Assembly (NCBI GenBank): GCA_900539725.1
Contig: UQDI01000010.1
Span: 1-61,435, forward strand
Length of the DNA: 61,435 nucleotides
Direction of reading: 5' to 3'
Source: an uncultured Eubacteriales bacterium
GTDB lineage: Bacteria > Bacillota > Clostridia > Tissierellales > Peptoniphilaceae
Of this stretch, positions 43,874 through 51,691 are shown piece after piece (the stretch's first letter is position 1; every line of letters begins with the position of its first letter). The notes beneath the pieces were generated by a model. That model was not told the origin of the DNA and did not search any database. It saw nothing but the letters and a program-made list of their open reading frames with translations. The position numbers and the translations under genes were made by a program.

Positions 43874-44936
43874 ATTATTTTTAGATGTGCATGCAATTCA
43901 AACAGTGCCACCAGCAAATATTAATAGAGACGATACGGGCAGTCCTAAGACAGCGCAATATGGAGGGATAACAAGAGCAAGAGTTAGTTCACAAAGTTGG
44001 AAGAGAGCTATAAGAAATTACTTTAATGATAATGGAGAGCTAAGCAACGTAGGTATACGCTCACTAGATATCGTAAGATATATTGCTAATAAGATAGTAA
44101 TTTTAGACAAGAGCGTATCGGAAGAAGATGCGATGAAAATGGCTGAAAAAACATTAAATGCTGCTAAAATATCAACCAAAGATCAAAAAGCCAAAGCATT
44201 ATTCTTCATAAGCGATAGACAAGCAGAGAAACTTGCTGAAGCAAGTATTGCTAAAAAAGAAGATAAAAAATATCTTCAAGATATTTTAAAAGCTGAATCT
44301 TCTATAGATATATGTCTTTTTGGAAGAATGCTTGCAGATGATCCATCTCTTAATGAAGATGCATCTTCACAAGTTGCTCATTCTTTGTCAACCCATGCAA
44401 TAGAAAGCGAATTTGATTTTTATACAGCTGTTGACGATTTAGCTCCAGAGAATAATCAAGGCGCTGGAATGCTTGGAACAATTGAATATAATTCATCAAC
44501 TCTATATCGTTATGCAAACATTGCTATGCATGATTTTTATAATCAAATTGGTGATAAGGAAAGTGCAATAAATGCAGCAAAACTTTTTGTTGAAGCATTT
44601 ATTAAATCAATGCCAACAGGTAAGATAAATTCGTTTGCGAATCAAACTCTACCAAGCGCTATAGTCATAACATTAAGGTCAGATAGACCAGTTAATATGG
44701 TGAGTGCATTTGAAGAGCCGGTAAAATCAAACGAAGGTTATGTGAAAAAATCAGTTCAAAAGCTATTTGATGAATATTCACTTTATGACAACATGCTTGA
44801 AAAGCCAGTATATACTGCTTATTATACTTTTAAGGATTACGAAGTAGCAAATATTGGTAAAAAAGAAAATTCTATAGATGATTTGGTAAAGGATTTAGGA
44901 GCAGAATTAAATAGTGCTTTAGAAAAGATAAAATAA
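43863..44936 (+). CDS. casC: Cascade backbone Cas7e/CasC (Cse4)
   Basis: 357 residues. Start ATG 43863 with GGAAGGAG upstream gives the family opening MKSRLFLDVHAIQTVPPANINRDDTG; the frame open to 43836 lies within cse2. The RVSSQSWKRAIR segment is a hallmark of Cse4. Six copies bind the crRNA spacer in Cascade. Overlaps cse2 by 11 bases. Confidence 0.95.
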   Translation: MKSRLFLDVHAIQTVPPANINRDDTGSPKTAQYGGITRARVSSQSWKRAIRNYFNDNGELSNVGIRSLDIVRYIANKIVILDKSVSEEDAMKMAEKTLNAAKISTKDQKAKALFFISDRQAEKLAEASIAKKEDKKYLQDILKAESSIDICLFGRMLADDPSLNEDASSQVAHSLSTHAIESEFDFYTAVDDLAPENNQGAGMLGTIEYNSSTLYRYANIAMHDFYNQIGDKESAINAAKLFVEAFIKSMPTGKINSFANQTLPSAIVITLRSDRPVNMVSAFEEPVKSNEGYVKKSVQKLFDEYSLYDNMLEKPVYTAYYTFKDYEVANIGKKENSIDDLVKDLGAELNSALEKIK

Positions 44937-44949
44937 GATAGGTGATATT

Positions 44950-45684
44950 TTGAAAACAGTTTTATTAAAGCTATGTGGGCCTATGCAGTCTTGGGGTACA
45001 TCATCACACTTTGAAACAAGAAATACAGATTATTATCCATCAAAATCAGCTGTAATAGGTATCATAGCAGCTAGTTTTGGCTATAGAAGAGATGAAGATG
45101 AAAAAATTAAAAAGCTAAATGATTTAGATTTTGCTGTTAGAGTTGATCAGGTAGGAACTTTAAGGAAAGATTTTCATATTGCAACAAAATATAAAAACAA
45201 TGGAGATTTTGAGAGAAATTATGTAACATATCGTTATTATCTTGAAGATTCAGTTTTTATTGTGGCACTATCAAGTGAAGATGGAAAGTGGATGGATGAG
45301 ATTATTTATGCACTAAAACATCCATATTTTCAACAGTTCATGGGAAGAAGATCATGCCCAGTTCCAATTGATTTCGTTTTACAAGAAAGTGAACTAGGAG
45401 CACTAGATGCGCTTAAAAATCTTGAGTGGCAAGCGTCAAAAAAATATCAAAGAAGAAACAAAGAGTACATTGCAGATATATATGCAGATAAAGAATTGTT
45501 TGATGATGAGGCTTATATGACGAGGAATGATAGAGCAGTGTCCTTCTCGCAAAAAGAACGCAAGTTTGGACCACGCTTTGAAGCAAGAACTAGCATTAAA
45601 TTATACTATAAAGATGATAAAGAAGATAAAAAAGCTGATTATCTAGGACAAGATATCGATTATTTTGATAGTTTAGAACAGTGA
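44950..45684 (+). CDS. casD: Cascade subunit Cas5e/CasD
   Basis: 244 residues. Opens KTVLLKLCGPMQSWGTSSHFETRNTDYYPSKSAVIGI, the standard Cas5e N-terminus. It holds the 5' handle of the crRNA. The start is TTG at 44950 behind AGGTGA. Confidence 0.94.
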   Translation: MKTVLLKLCGPMQSWGTSSHFETRNTDYYPSKSAVIGIIAASFGYRRDEDEKIKKLNDLDFAVRVDQVGTLRKDFHIATKYKNNGDFERNYVTYRYYLEDSVFIVALSSEDGKWMDEIIYALKHPYFQQFMGRRSCPVPIDFVLQESELGALDALKNLEWQASKKYQRRNKEYIADIYADKELFDDEAYMTRNDRAVSFSQKERKFGPRFEARTSIKLYYKDDKEDKKADYLGQDIDYFDSLEQ

Positions 45685-45692
45685 GGTGAAAG

Positions 45693-46358
45693 ATGTATTT
45701 ATCAAGAGTTAAAATAGATAGTTACAATAGACGAAAGTTAAGAGAACTAACACATCTTGGTGCATATCACGCCTGGGTAGAAGATTCATTCCCAGACGAA
45801 AGAGAAGATATAAAAGAAAATCGTACTAGAAAACTTTGGCGAGTAGATCAAATTAATGGTGAGTCATATTTACTAGTTTTGAGTAAAAACAAACCAGACC
45901 TTGAAAAACTTGAAAAATATGGACTTAAGTCTAGCGCAGAAACAAAATCGTATGATAAACTATTAAGCTCAATTGAAGTTGGTATGAGAGCAAGATTTAA
46001 AATATGTCTTAATACAGTTAAATCTATTCGAGATGATAAAAACGAGTTAAGTAAGCGTGGACGTTTAGTTCCAGTGGGGCTTGATGAGCTTCATAAATTC
46101 TTTCTTGATAGAACAGAGAAGAACGGCTTTTTTGTTAAGGAAGATGAATTCGATATAACAAGTAGAGGAGAAAAGCTATTTGTGAAGAAAGAAGACGACA
46201 AGGGAAAAAATAAAAAAGTTAATTTAGTTTCGGCTACTTATGAAGGAATATTAACAGTAAGAGATGTTGATAAGTTTAAAGATACACTAGTAAATGGCAT
46301 AGGAAGAAAAAAGGCATATGGCTTTGGTCTATTAACAATAATACCATATCATGAATAA
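45693..46358 (+). CDS. casE: crRNA endonuclease Cas6e/CasE
   Basis: 221 residues. It opens MYLSRVKIDSYNRRKLRELTHLGAYHAWVEDSFP, where the histidine matches the catalytic position of CasE. The C-terminal glycine-rich loop GIGRKKAYGFGLL fits the family. It cuts the array transcript at the foot of each repeat hairpin and stays bound to it. In ordinary I-E loci cas1 and cas2 follow; here the array starts 66 bases after the stop. Confidence 0.94.
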   Translation: MYLSRVKIDSYNRRKLRELTHLGAYHAWVEDSFPDEREDIKENRTRKLWRVDQINGESYLLVLSKNKPDLEKLEKYGLKSSAETKSYDKLLSSIEVGMRARFKICLNTVKSIRDDKNELSKRGRLVPVGLDELHKFFLDRTEKNGFFVKEDEFDITSRGEKLFVKKEDDKGKNKKVNLVSATYEGILTVRDVDKFKDTLVNGIGRKKAYGFGLLTIIPYHE

Positions 46359-46424
46359 GATAAGTGGAGCAAAAAAGACTGAACTCACGGAACTACCTAA
46401 AATTTCTGATAGAGTTAATGTTAA
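46359..46424 (+). promoter_or_regulatory. Short CRISPR leader
   Basis: Only 66 bp separate the cas6e stop from the first repeat. No clear promoter is visible in it, so the array may be transcribed from the cas operon. The position is where cas1-cas2 and the leader normally sit. Confidence 0.5.
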
Positions 46425-47489
46425 GTTATTCCCGCGCGAGCGGGTGTGATCCTATATCATACCACTTATGAAATTTAACATGCCTGTTATTCCCGCGCGA
46501 GCGGGGGTGATCCTGGAAGTAAGAAAGATTACCGAAAGGGAATATAGTTATTCCCGCGCGAGCGGGGGTGATCCTATTCTCTTAGCTCATCAAAGGGCTA
46601 GACGCGAGTTATTCCTGCGCGAGCGGGTGTGATCCCATGGCAGCAGGATACAAAGAAAACGTATCAGAGTTATTCCCGCGCTAGCGGGTGTGATCCTGGA
46701 GTTTATGAGGGATTAATCACAGGATATGAGTTATTCCCGCGCTAGCGGGTGTGATCCTGGCACTTATGACTTAGATAAGATGGAGTTTAGGTCGTTCCCG
46801 CTTAATCGGGGGTGATCCTAAATTTCAACAGGAAGTAATTAAGGCAGAGTCGTCATTCTCGCTTAATCGGGGGTGATCCTACAGGCTTGCCTAAATCAAA
46901 TCCAGAAAAATAGTAGTACCCGCGTAGGCGGGGGTGATCCTGAGGGCGAATGGTTTTTAAATTTTGAGCTTGGGTTATTCCCGCGCGAGCGGGGGTGATC
47001 CTGGTAGACATAGTGTAAAGATTGAAGCGACTGAGTAGTACCCGCGTAGGCGGGGGTGATCCTGCATATCAAGGCTTTGCTAAGCAAAATTATACGTAGT
47101 ACCCGCGTAGGCGGGGGTGATCCTACTATAACTAGACAATTCAAGCTAAGCGAAAGGTTATTCCCGCGCGAGCGGGGGTGATCCTATTCTTATCGTTGGA
47201 TTTGTAATTTTGATATCGTTATTCCCGCACGAGCGGGGGTGATCCTAAATATATGACGGGTCGCGTCCTTGTCATTCAGTCATTCCCGCGCGAGCGGGGG
47301 CGATCCTATCGTTGAATTAGCTGATGAATACTTCCAAAAGGTAATACCCGCACACGCGGGGGTGATCCTCAATTAGATGAAAGAACAGGATGTAAGCAAG
47401 AGTAATGCCCGCACACGCGGGGGTGATCCTATGAGTGCTTTTAAAGAGTCTGGAGCTATTGAGTAGTACCCGCGTAGGCGGGGGAGCCT
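46425..47489 (+). CRISPR. Type I-E CRISPR array, 18 repeats and 17 spacers
   Basis: 29-bp repeats at a 61-bp period (one 62). Repeat starts: 46425, 46486, 46547, 46608, 46669, 46730, 46791, 46852, 46913, 46974, 47035, 47096, 47157, 47218, 47279, 47341, 47402, 47463. Spacers are 32 bp, one 33. The main repeat is GTTATT + CCCGC + GCGA + GCGGG + GGTGATCCT. Variants change the first six bases and the loop: GTAGTA with loop GTAG, GTAATA or GTAATG with ACAC, GTCGTT or GTCATT with CTTAAT. The CCCG/CGGG stem always holds, by G-T pairs where mutated. The last repeat is 2 nt shorter at its end, so the leader is on the cas side (46359-46424). Confidence 0.97.
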
Positions 47490-47548
47490 ATAATTATGTA
47501 TTAAAGCTCAGAACATTTTGGGTATATATCAAATAAGGAGTTGATATT

Positions 47549-48112
47549 ATGAGGAAAAACTTGGGTGTTAAACCATATTTCATGCCGCTTCCTGTCTTGC
47601 TTGTGGCGACTTACAACGAGGACGGTACTGCGAACGCTATGAATGCGGCGTATGGTACTTTGGGCGATTTTACTAAGGTATCCATTTACATTGGCAAGGG
47701 CAAGAGGACCATAATCAATGCTATGCGTGAAAAGGCTTTCACTGTGTCTTTCGCGGATGAGGCTCACATGGTCGATGCGGACTATGTTGGCATGACTAGC
47801 GGAAATAAGGTTCAAAACAAGCTTACGAAAACTTCTTTTGAAACGGCTAAGTCTGAGTTTTTGAACGCGCCTGTCATAACTAATCTACCTATGACTATTG
47901 AGTGTGAGCTTATTGAATACGATGAAGTGAGTGAGAACCTAATCGGCGAGATTAAAAATATATCTATTGACGAGAAATATCTTCAGGCAGATGGCTCCAT
48001 TGACACAGCTAAGATGAATCTCATTTTTTACAACGCTTGCGAGAATACTTATAATTTATTGGGTGAAAAGCTTGCGAAGGCTTATGATATTGGCAAGAAG
48101 CTTATGGAATAG
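47549..48112 (+). CDS. Flavin reductase-like FMN-binding protein
   Basis: 187 residues. The N-terminal segment MPLPVLLVATYNEDGTANAMNAAYGTL and the later TVSFADEAHMVDADYVGMTSG match the flavin reductase-like (split-barrel FMN-binding) family. Probably a small cytoplasmic flavoprotein with electron-transfer function; substrate unknown. AAGGAG precedes the ATG. Begins 60 bases after the CRISPR array and is followed closely by the ArsC-like gene. Confidence 0.85.
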   Translation: MRKNLGVKPYFMPLPVLLVATYNEDGTANAMNAAYGTLGDFTKVSIYIGKGKRTIINAMREKAFTVSFADEAHMVDADYVGMTSGNKVQNKLTKTSFETAKSEFLNAPVITNLPMTIECELIEYDEVSENLIGEIKNISIDEKYLQADGSIDTAKMNLIFYNACENTYNLLGEKLAKAYDIGKKLME

Positions 48113-48121
48113 GAGGGCAAT

Positions 48122-48469
48122 ATGATTCTTATTGGATACAAAAAATGCTCTACATGTAAGGGCATTGAGAAGATGCTTGACGAAAAAAATATAAAATACA
48201 CTTACAGGGAGATTGACAAGGATGTTCCTACTGTGAAGGAGCTAAAGGCGTGGCACAAGGCGTCGGGTCTTGACATCAAGCGTTTCTTCAACACTTCGGG
48301 CCTTGTTTACAGGGACATGAATCTCAAGGACAAGCTGGGCGATATGACGGACGATGAAAAGTACAAACTTTTATCGACTAATGGTATGCTTGTGAAGAGA
48401 CCGATACTTATTGAGGACGATGGCTCTTTCGTGGCTGTGGGTCCTGATGTGAAAAAATATTTAGCGTAA
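48122..48469 (+). CDS. ArsC/Spx-family thioredoxin-fold protein
   Basis: 115 residues. MILIGYKKCSTCKGIEKML has the CxxC motif (Cys10, Cys13) at the start of a thioredoxin fold, and GLVYRDMNLKDKL...LLSTNGMLVKRPILI is typical of YffB/ArsC/Spx relatives. It could be a glutathione-independent reductase or a regulator; arsenate is not indicated by any ars neighbour. Co-transcribed with the flavoprotein. Confidence 0.85.
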   Translation: MILIGYKKCSTCKGIEKMLDEKNIKYTYREIDKDVPTVKELKAWHKASGLDIKRFFNTSGLVYRDMNLKDKLGDMTDDEKYKLLSTNGMLVKRPILIEDDGSFVAVGPDVKKYLA

Positions 48470-48473
48470 GAAA

Positions 48474-48503
48474 AACGGACTGAGATGATCTCAGTCCGTT
48501 TCT
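48474..48503. terminator. Bidirectional terminator between convergent genes
   Basis: AACGGACTGAGA (48474-48485) pairs with TCTCAGTCCGTT (48489-48500). A-runs precede and T-runs follow it. Confidence 0.88.
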
Positions 48504-48511
48504 ATATGCAC

Positions 48512-49717
48512 TTATTTAATTATTCCTAAATTTATTTTTGCTCTTAAGACGCGCAAAACGTGTTCGTCGATGTCCGTTTCTTTGATCTCGCCATTTGCCA
48601 CGGCTGCCTTAACAGCTGCTATGTCATTAATAAAGTCTGTGGAGCAAAGCATGTCGGCGCCTGCCTTAAGTGCAAGTACTGCGGCATTCTTCTCGCCTAC
48701 AAACTTCTTCACGCCTTGCATTGCCAAATCATCTGTGATGATGACGCCATCAAACGCTAGTTCATCTCTTAAAATTTTATGAACTGCTGGGGATATGGAT
48801 GCCGGCGCGTTTTTATCCATGGCCTCTACTATATTGTGTGAAACGAGTACCATAGTCGCTTTGGCGTCAATCCCTGCCTTGAATGGAAGAAAATCTTCGC
48901 TCTTAAACTTTTCCATTGGTCTCTTGTCATGAACAAGGTCTGTGTGGGTGTCTTTGTTATTGCCATAGCCTGGGAAATGTTTTAGGACGCTGCCCATGCG
49001 CGCCTCATTCATCACGCTTACAACGCTTTTTACATATTCTGCAGTTTCTTGGGGGCTCTTCGCAAAGCTTCTTTTATATATAAAGTCATTTTTATTCGTA
49101 GAAATATCTGCGACTGGCGCAAAATTTAGATTGATGCCTATGCTTCTTAATAGCTCTGATTTTTCTTTCGCGTCACTCTTAATTTTATCCATGCCGCCAT
49201 GCTTATACAAATACTGCGGCGAGGCGAATGGATATTTACGGAAATTCTTGTTGGTGCTCACACGATTGACTGTGCCGCCTTCTTCGTCCACGGCTATGAA
49301 CATATGGATCGTCGAAGCATTTTGGCACTCTTGTATATTTTTTACAACGGCGTCTTTCGTTTTGCCTTTAAAGTCTCTTCCGAATAATATATATCCGCCT
49401 AGATTATATTTTTTCGCAAGTGCTGCTGCATCTTTCTCAGGGCAGCGCGCAATAAATATCTGGCCAATCTTTTCATCTAAGGACATCTTTTCTAATAGCT
49501 TTTCCTCTTTTGTCTTCTCTGTGAGTTTTTTCTCCTCTATCGGCTTTGCCTTGTCATTTACTTTTGTCTTCTCATTTACTTTTGCCTTGTCATTTACTTT
49601 TGCTTCGTTATTTACTTTTGCTTCCTTTTGTAAATTTGCATCGTTTTTCGCCTTACACGTTACAAACACAGTCATTGACATAATAATAAGAAGTGTTAAC
49701 AAAATTTTCTTTTTCAT
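48512..49717 (-). CDS. GH3-family beta-N-acetylhexosaminidase lipoprotein
   Basis: 401 residues. An N-terminal hydrophobic segment ends at VFVTC (Cys21), a probable lipobox. Residues about 26-70 are a Lys-rich low-complexity spacer of repeated KVN(D/E)KAK units. The GH3 domain follows: KHFPGYGNNKDTHTDL carries the catalytic His loop, and DGVIITDDLAMQGV the nucleophile Asp, as in NagZ. It removes N-acetylglucosamine from cell-wall muropeptides outside the cell. It starts immediately after trmB and is translated from the same mRNA. Confidence 0.9.
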   Translation of the reverse strand: MKKKILLTLLIIMSMTVFVTCKAKNDANLQKEAKVNNEAKVNDKAKVNEKTKVNDKAKPIEEKKLTEKTKEEKLLEKMSLDEKIGQIFIARCPEKDAAALAKKYNLGGYILFGRDFKGKTKDAVVKNIQECQNASTIHMFIAVDEEGGTVNRVSTNKNFRKYPFASPQYLYKHGGMDKIKSDAKEKSELLRSIGINLNFAPVADISTNKNDFIYKRSFAKSPQETAEYVKSVVSVMNEARMGSVLKHFPGYGNNKDTHTDLVHDKRPMEKFKSEDFLPFKAGIDAKATMVLVSHNIVEAMDKNAPASISPAVHKILRDELAFDGVIITDDLAMQGVKKFVGEKNAAVLALKAGADMLCSTDFINDIAAVKAAVANGEIKETDIDEHVLRVLRAKINLGIIK

Positions 49718-50356
49718 CTATTTCACATTCCTTACAAGTATTGCCTTGATCTTGACGTCTTGAGAGCGCCACTTTGTCTCGTACTCGCTGATAAAGTCGT
49801 CTTGGAACTCATCTACAGCCAAGTCATCTGTTTTGAAAATTATCTCGAAGCCCTCGCGTTCGAAGTACTTAAGCGAGGCATCATAAAGACCTTGATCGTC
49901 GGTCTTGAGCCTAATCGTCCCACCATTTTTAAGAATTTTTTTATACATCTTTAGTTGATCGGGGTAAGTGAGGCGTCTTTTGTGCTGCTTGTTCTTTGGC
50001 CACGGGTTCGGAAAGTTTATATAAATTTCCTCGACCTCGTTCTCTTGGAAGTATTCATCGACGTTTCTGATGTCTGCAAGCACTAGCCTTACGTTGGAGC
50101 AGTCCTCTTCTTCAAGCATGCGCTTTGCATAAACGAGGCAACCCTCTTCCATATCGATGCCGACGAAATTTTTCTCCTTAAATGTATTTTTCAAATAATT
50201 TATAAAGCTGCCCATGCCAGAGCCAAGCTCTAGGTAGATGGGACTATTATTTCCGAAGTCCTCGTGCCATTTGCCCTTGTTCTCCATGGGTCTGTATCTA
50301 AAGATGGGGCTCTCTTTAAGTTCAGGCAGTGCCCACCATTTTTTCCTCATTCTCAT
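49718..50356 (-). CDS. trmB: tRNA (guanine-N7-)-methyltransferase
   Basis: 212 residues, SAM-dependent. The SAM loop is YLELGSGMGSF (about 41-51), and the family motif is INFPNPWPKNKQHKRRLTYP. It methylates G46 in the tRNA variable loop. ATG 50356 follows GGTGA. Ends one base before the GH3 start codon. Confidence 0.95.
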   Translation of the reverse strand: MRMRKKWWALPELKESPIFRYRPMENKGKWHEDFGNNSPIYLELGSGMGSFINYLKNTFKEKNFVGIDMEEGCLVYAKRMLEEEDCSNVRLVLADIRNVDEYFQENEVEEIYINFPNPWPKNKQHKRRLTYPDQLKMYKKILKNGGTIRLKTDDQGLYDASLKYFEREGFEIIFKTDDLAVDEFQDDFISEYETKWRSQDVKIKAILVRNVK

Positions 50357-50405
50357 TTTATCACCAAGATTAGTTTAGCATATGATGGCTAAAATTGCAA
50401 GTTTG

Positions 50406-50414
50406 TGTTATAAT
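50406..50414 (+). promoter_or_regulatory. Extended -10 promoter of the SDR-lepB pair
   Basis: TGT-TATAAT (50406-50414) without a -35 at proper distance. It lies about 24 bp before the start codon. Confidence 0.5.
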
Positions 50415-50437
50415 ATTTACATGAAGGGGGTTTATAT

Positions 50438-51163
50438 ATGTTAGCTCTTGTAAGTGGCGCTTCGCGAGGCATTGGCAGGGCCATAGCGATTGAGTTTGCC
50501 AAAAAAGGATACGATGTCTGCATCAATTACCATGAGCATGGTGATGAAGCGATGAAAATTTTAGATGAGATTAAAAAATACTCAGACGGCTTTGTTTATG
50601 GGGCAGACGTTTCAAATTATGAAGAAGTTTTAAAATTAAAGGAAGAAATTTTTAAAAGATATAAAAAAATTGATGTGCTTGTGAATAATGCGGGCGTGGC
50701 TTTGACTAAGCTTGTGCAAGAAACGAGCGAAGAGGAATACGATTATGTATTTAACACGAATATGAAGGGCGTCTTCAACATGACTAAGGTTTTTATTAAG
50801 CCGATGATACATGAGGGCGCGGGAAGCATAATTAACGTAACGAGCATGTGGGGCGAGACGGGAGCCGCGATGGAGACTGTTTACAGCGCATCGAAGGGAG
50901 CTGTCATCGCTTTTACTAAGGCGGTCGCGAAAGAGGCGGCACCATCGGGCGTGAGAGTGAATGCAATAAGTTTGGGCTGCATAGCGACTGACATGATGAA
51001 AGTTTATTCGGAGGCTGAAATCGATATGCTTCGTGATGAAACGCCGCTTGAGGCAATCGGCACGGCAGAGGACGCAGCGAAGGCGGCAGTTTTCTTAGCA
51101 TCACAGGACGCGAAATTCATTACAGGCGAAGTGCTTCGTGTGAATGGGGGCTTCTATATATGA
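50438..51163 (+). CDS. Short-chain dehydrogenase, FabG-like
   Basis: 241 residues. The Rossmann motif is GASRGIG (about 7-13). NNAGV is present, and the active-site pattern is Ser in the VTSMWGE segment plus YSASKG. The C-terminal RVNGGFYI is typical of FabG-like proteins. No fatty-acid genes are nearby, so the substrate stays open. Overlaps the signal peptidase by four bases (ATGA). Confidence 0.88.
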   Translation: MLALVSGASRGIGRAIAIEFAKKGYDVCINYHEHGDEAMKILDEIKKYSDGFVYGADVSNYEEVLKLKEEIFKRYKKIDVLVNNAGVALTKLVQETSEEEYDYVFNTNMKGVFNMTKVFIKPMIHEGAGSIINVTSMWGETGAAMETVYSASKGAVIAFTKAVAKEAAPSGVRVNAISLGCIATDMMKVYSEAEIDMLRDETPLEAIGTAEDAAKAAVFLASQDAKFITGEVLRVNGGFYI

Positions 51164-51666
51164 AAAAACAAAAGATCATAGCAGCCATAATTATCGTTTT
51201 GCTTTTAACTTTAAACATATTTACTCTTTTGTTTTTAAATATAGTAAATGTTACTGGTGATAGCATGGCGCCTGTGGCGAATGATGGGGATAAATTTCTA
51301 GCAATCAAAAAGCCATTGTACAAAGAGATAAAAAGAGGCGACATTGTTGGGGCGAGATCTGAAGCCTTGGGCATTGATATGATTAAAAGAGTAGTGGCTC
51401 TGCCTGGTGAACATGTTGAAGTGACAAGAAAAGAAGGCCTTTTGATAAATGGCAAGAGGCTTGATGAGACTTATCTTGAAGATAAATATAGGAATGATTT
51501 TTCTTGGGTAGATAGGGACAATGGCTGGACGCTTGCAGATGATGAAGTCTTTTTAATGGGTGACAATAGAGCTATAAGTACTGACTCGAGGTCTTTTGGA
51601 CCACTCAAGATAGATGAAATTGATCATAAGATAGTATTAAAACTGAAAAGTAGCAAAAAAAGATAG
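51160..51666 (+). CDS. lepB: Type I signal peptidase
   Basis: 168 residues. One N-terminal transmembrane helix (about 6-30) is followed by the catalytic Ser35 in TGDSMAP and Lys76 in DMIKRVVALPGE. Box E is LMGDNRAISTDSRSFG. It cuts signal peptides on the outer membrane face and would process the secreted stalk proteins and adhesin of this window. Confidence 0.93.
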   Translation: MKKQKIIAAIIIVLLLTLNIFTLLFLNIVNVTGDSMAPVANDGDKFLAIKKPLYKEIKRGDIVGARSEALGIDMIKRVVALPGEHVEVTRKEGLLINGKRLDETYLEDKYRNDFSWVDRDNGWTLADDEVFLMGDNRAISTDSRSFGPLKIDEIDHKIVLKLKSSKKR

Positions 51667-51691
51667 GGACTATAAAGTCTCTATCTTTTTT
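51655..51691. terminator. Bidirectional terminator overlapping two stop codons
   Basis: AAAGATAGGGACT (ending 51671) pairs with AGTCTCTATCTTT (starting 51676), with A- and T-runs on both sides. The lepB stop and the stop of the convergent pyrophosphatase both lie within it. Confidence 0.85.

Noticed and set aside
46896..47144. 82-residue minus-strand frame across the CRISPR array (contains ITPAYAGTT-like and PRSRG-like segments)
   Set aside because: These are the typical false translations of type I-E repeats; the frame alternates between repeat and spacer sequence and has no ribosome-binding site.
46425..47489. Self-targeting spacers against this window
   Set aside because: Reading the 17 spacers against the window by eye gave no convincing match; a genome search is needed to exclude it elsewhere.
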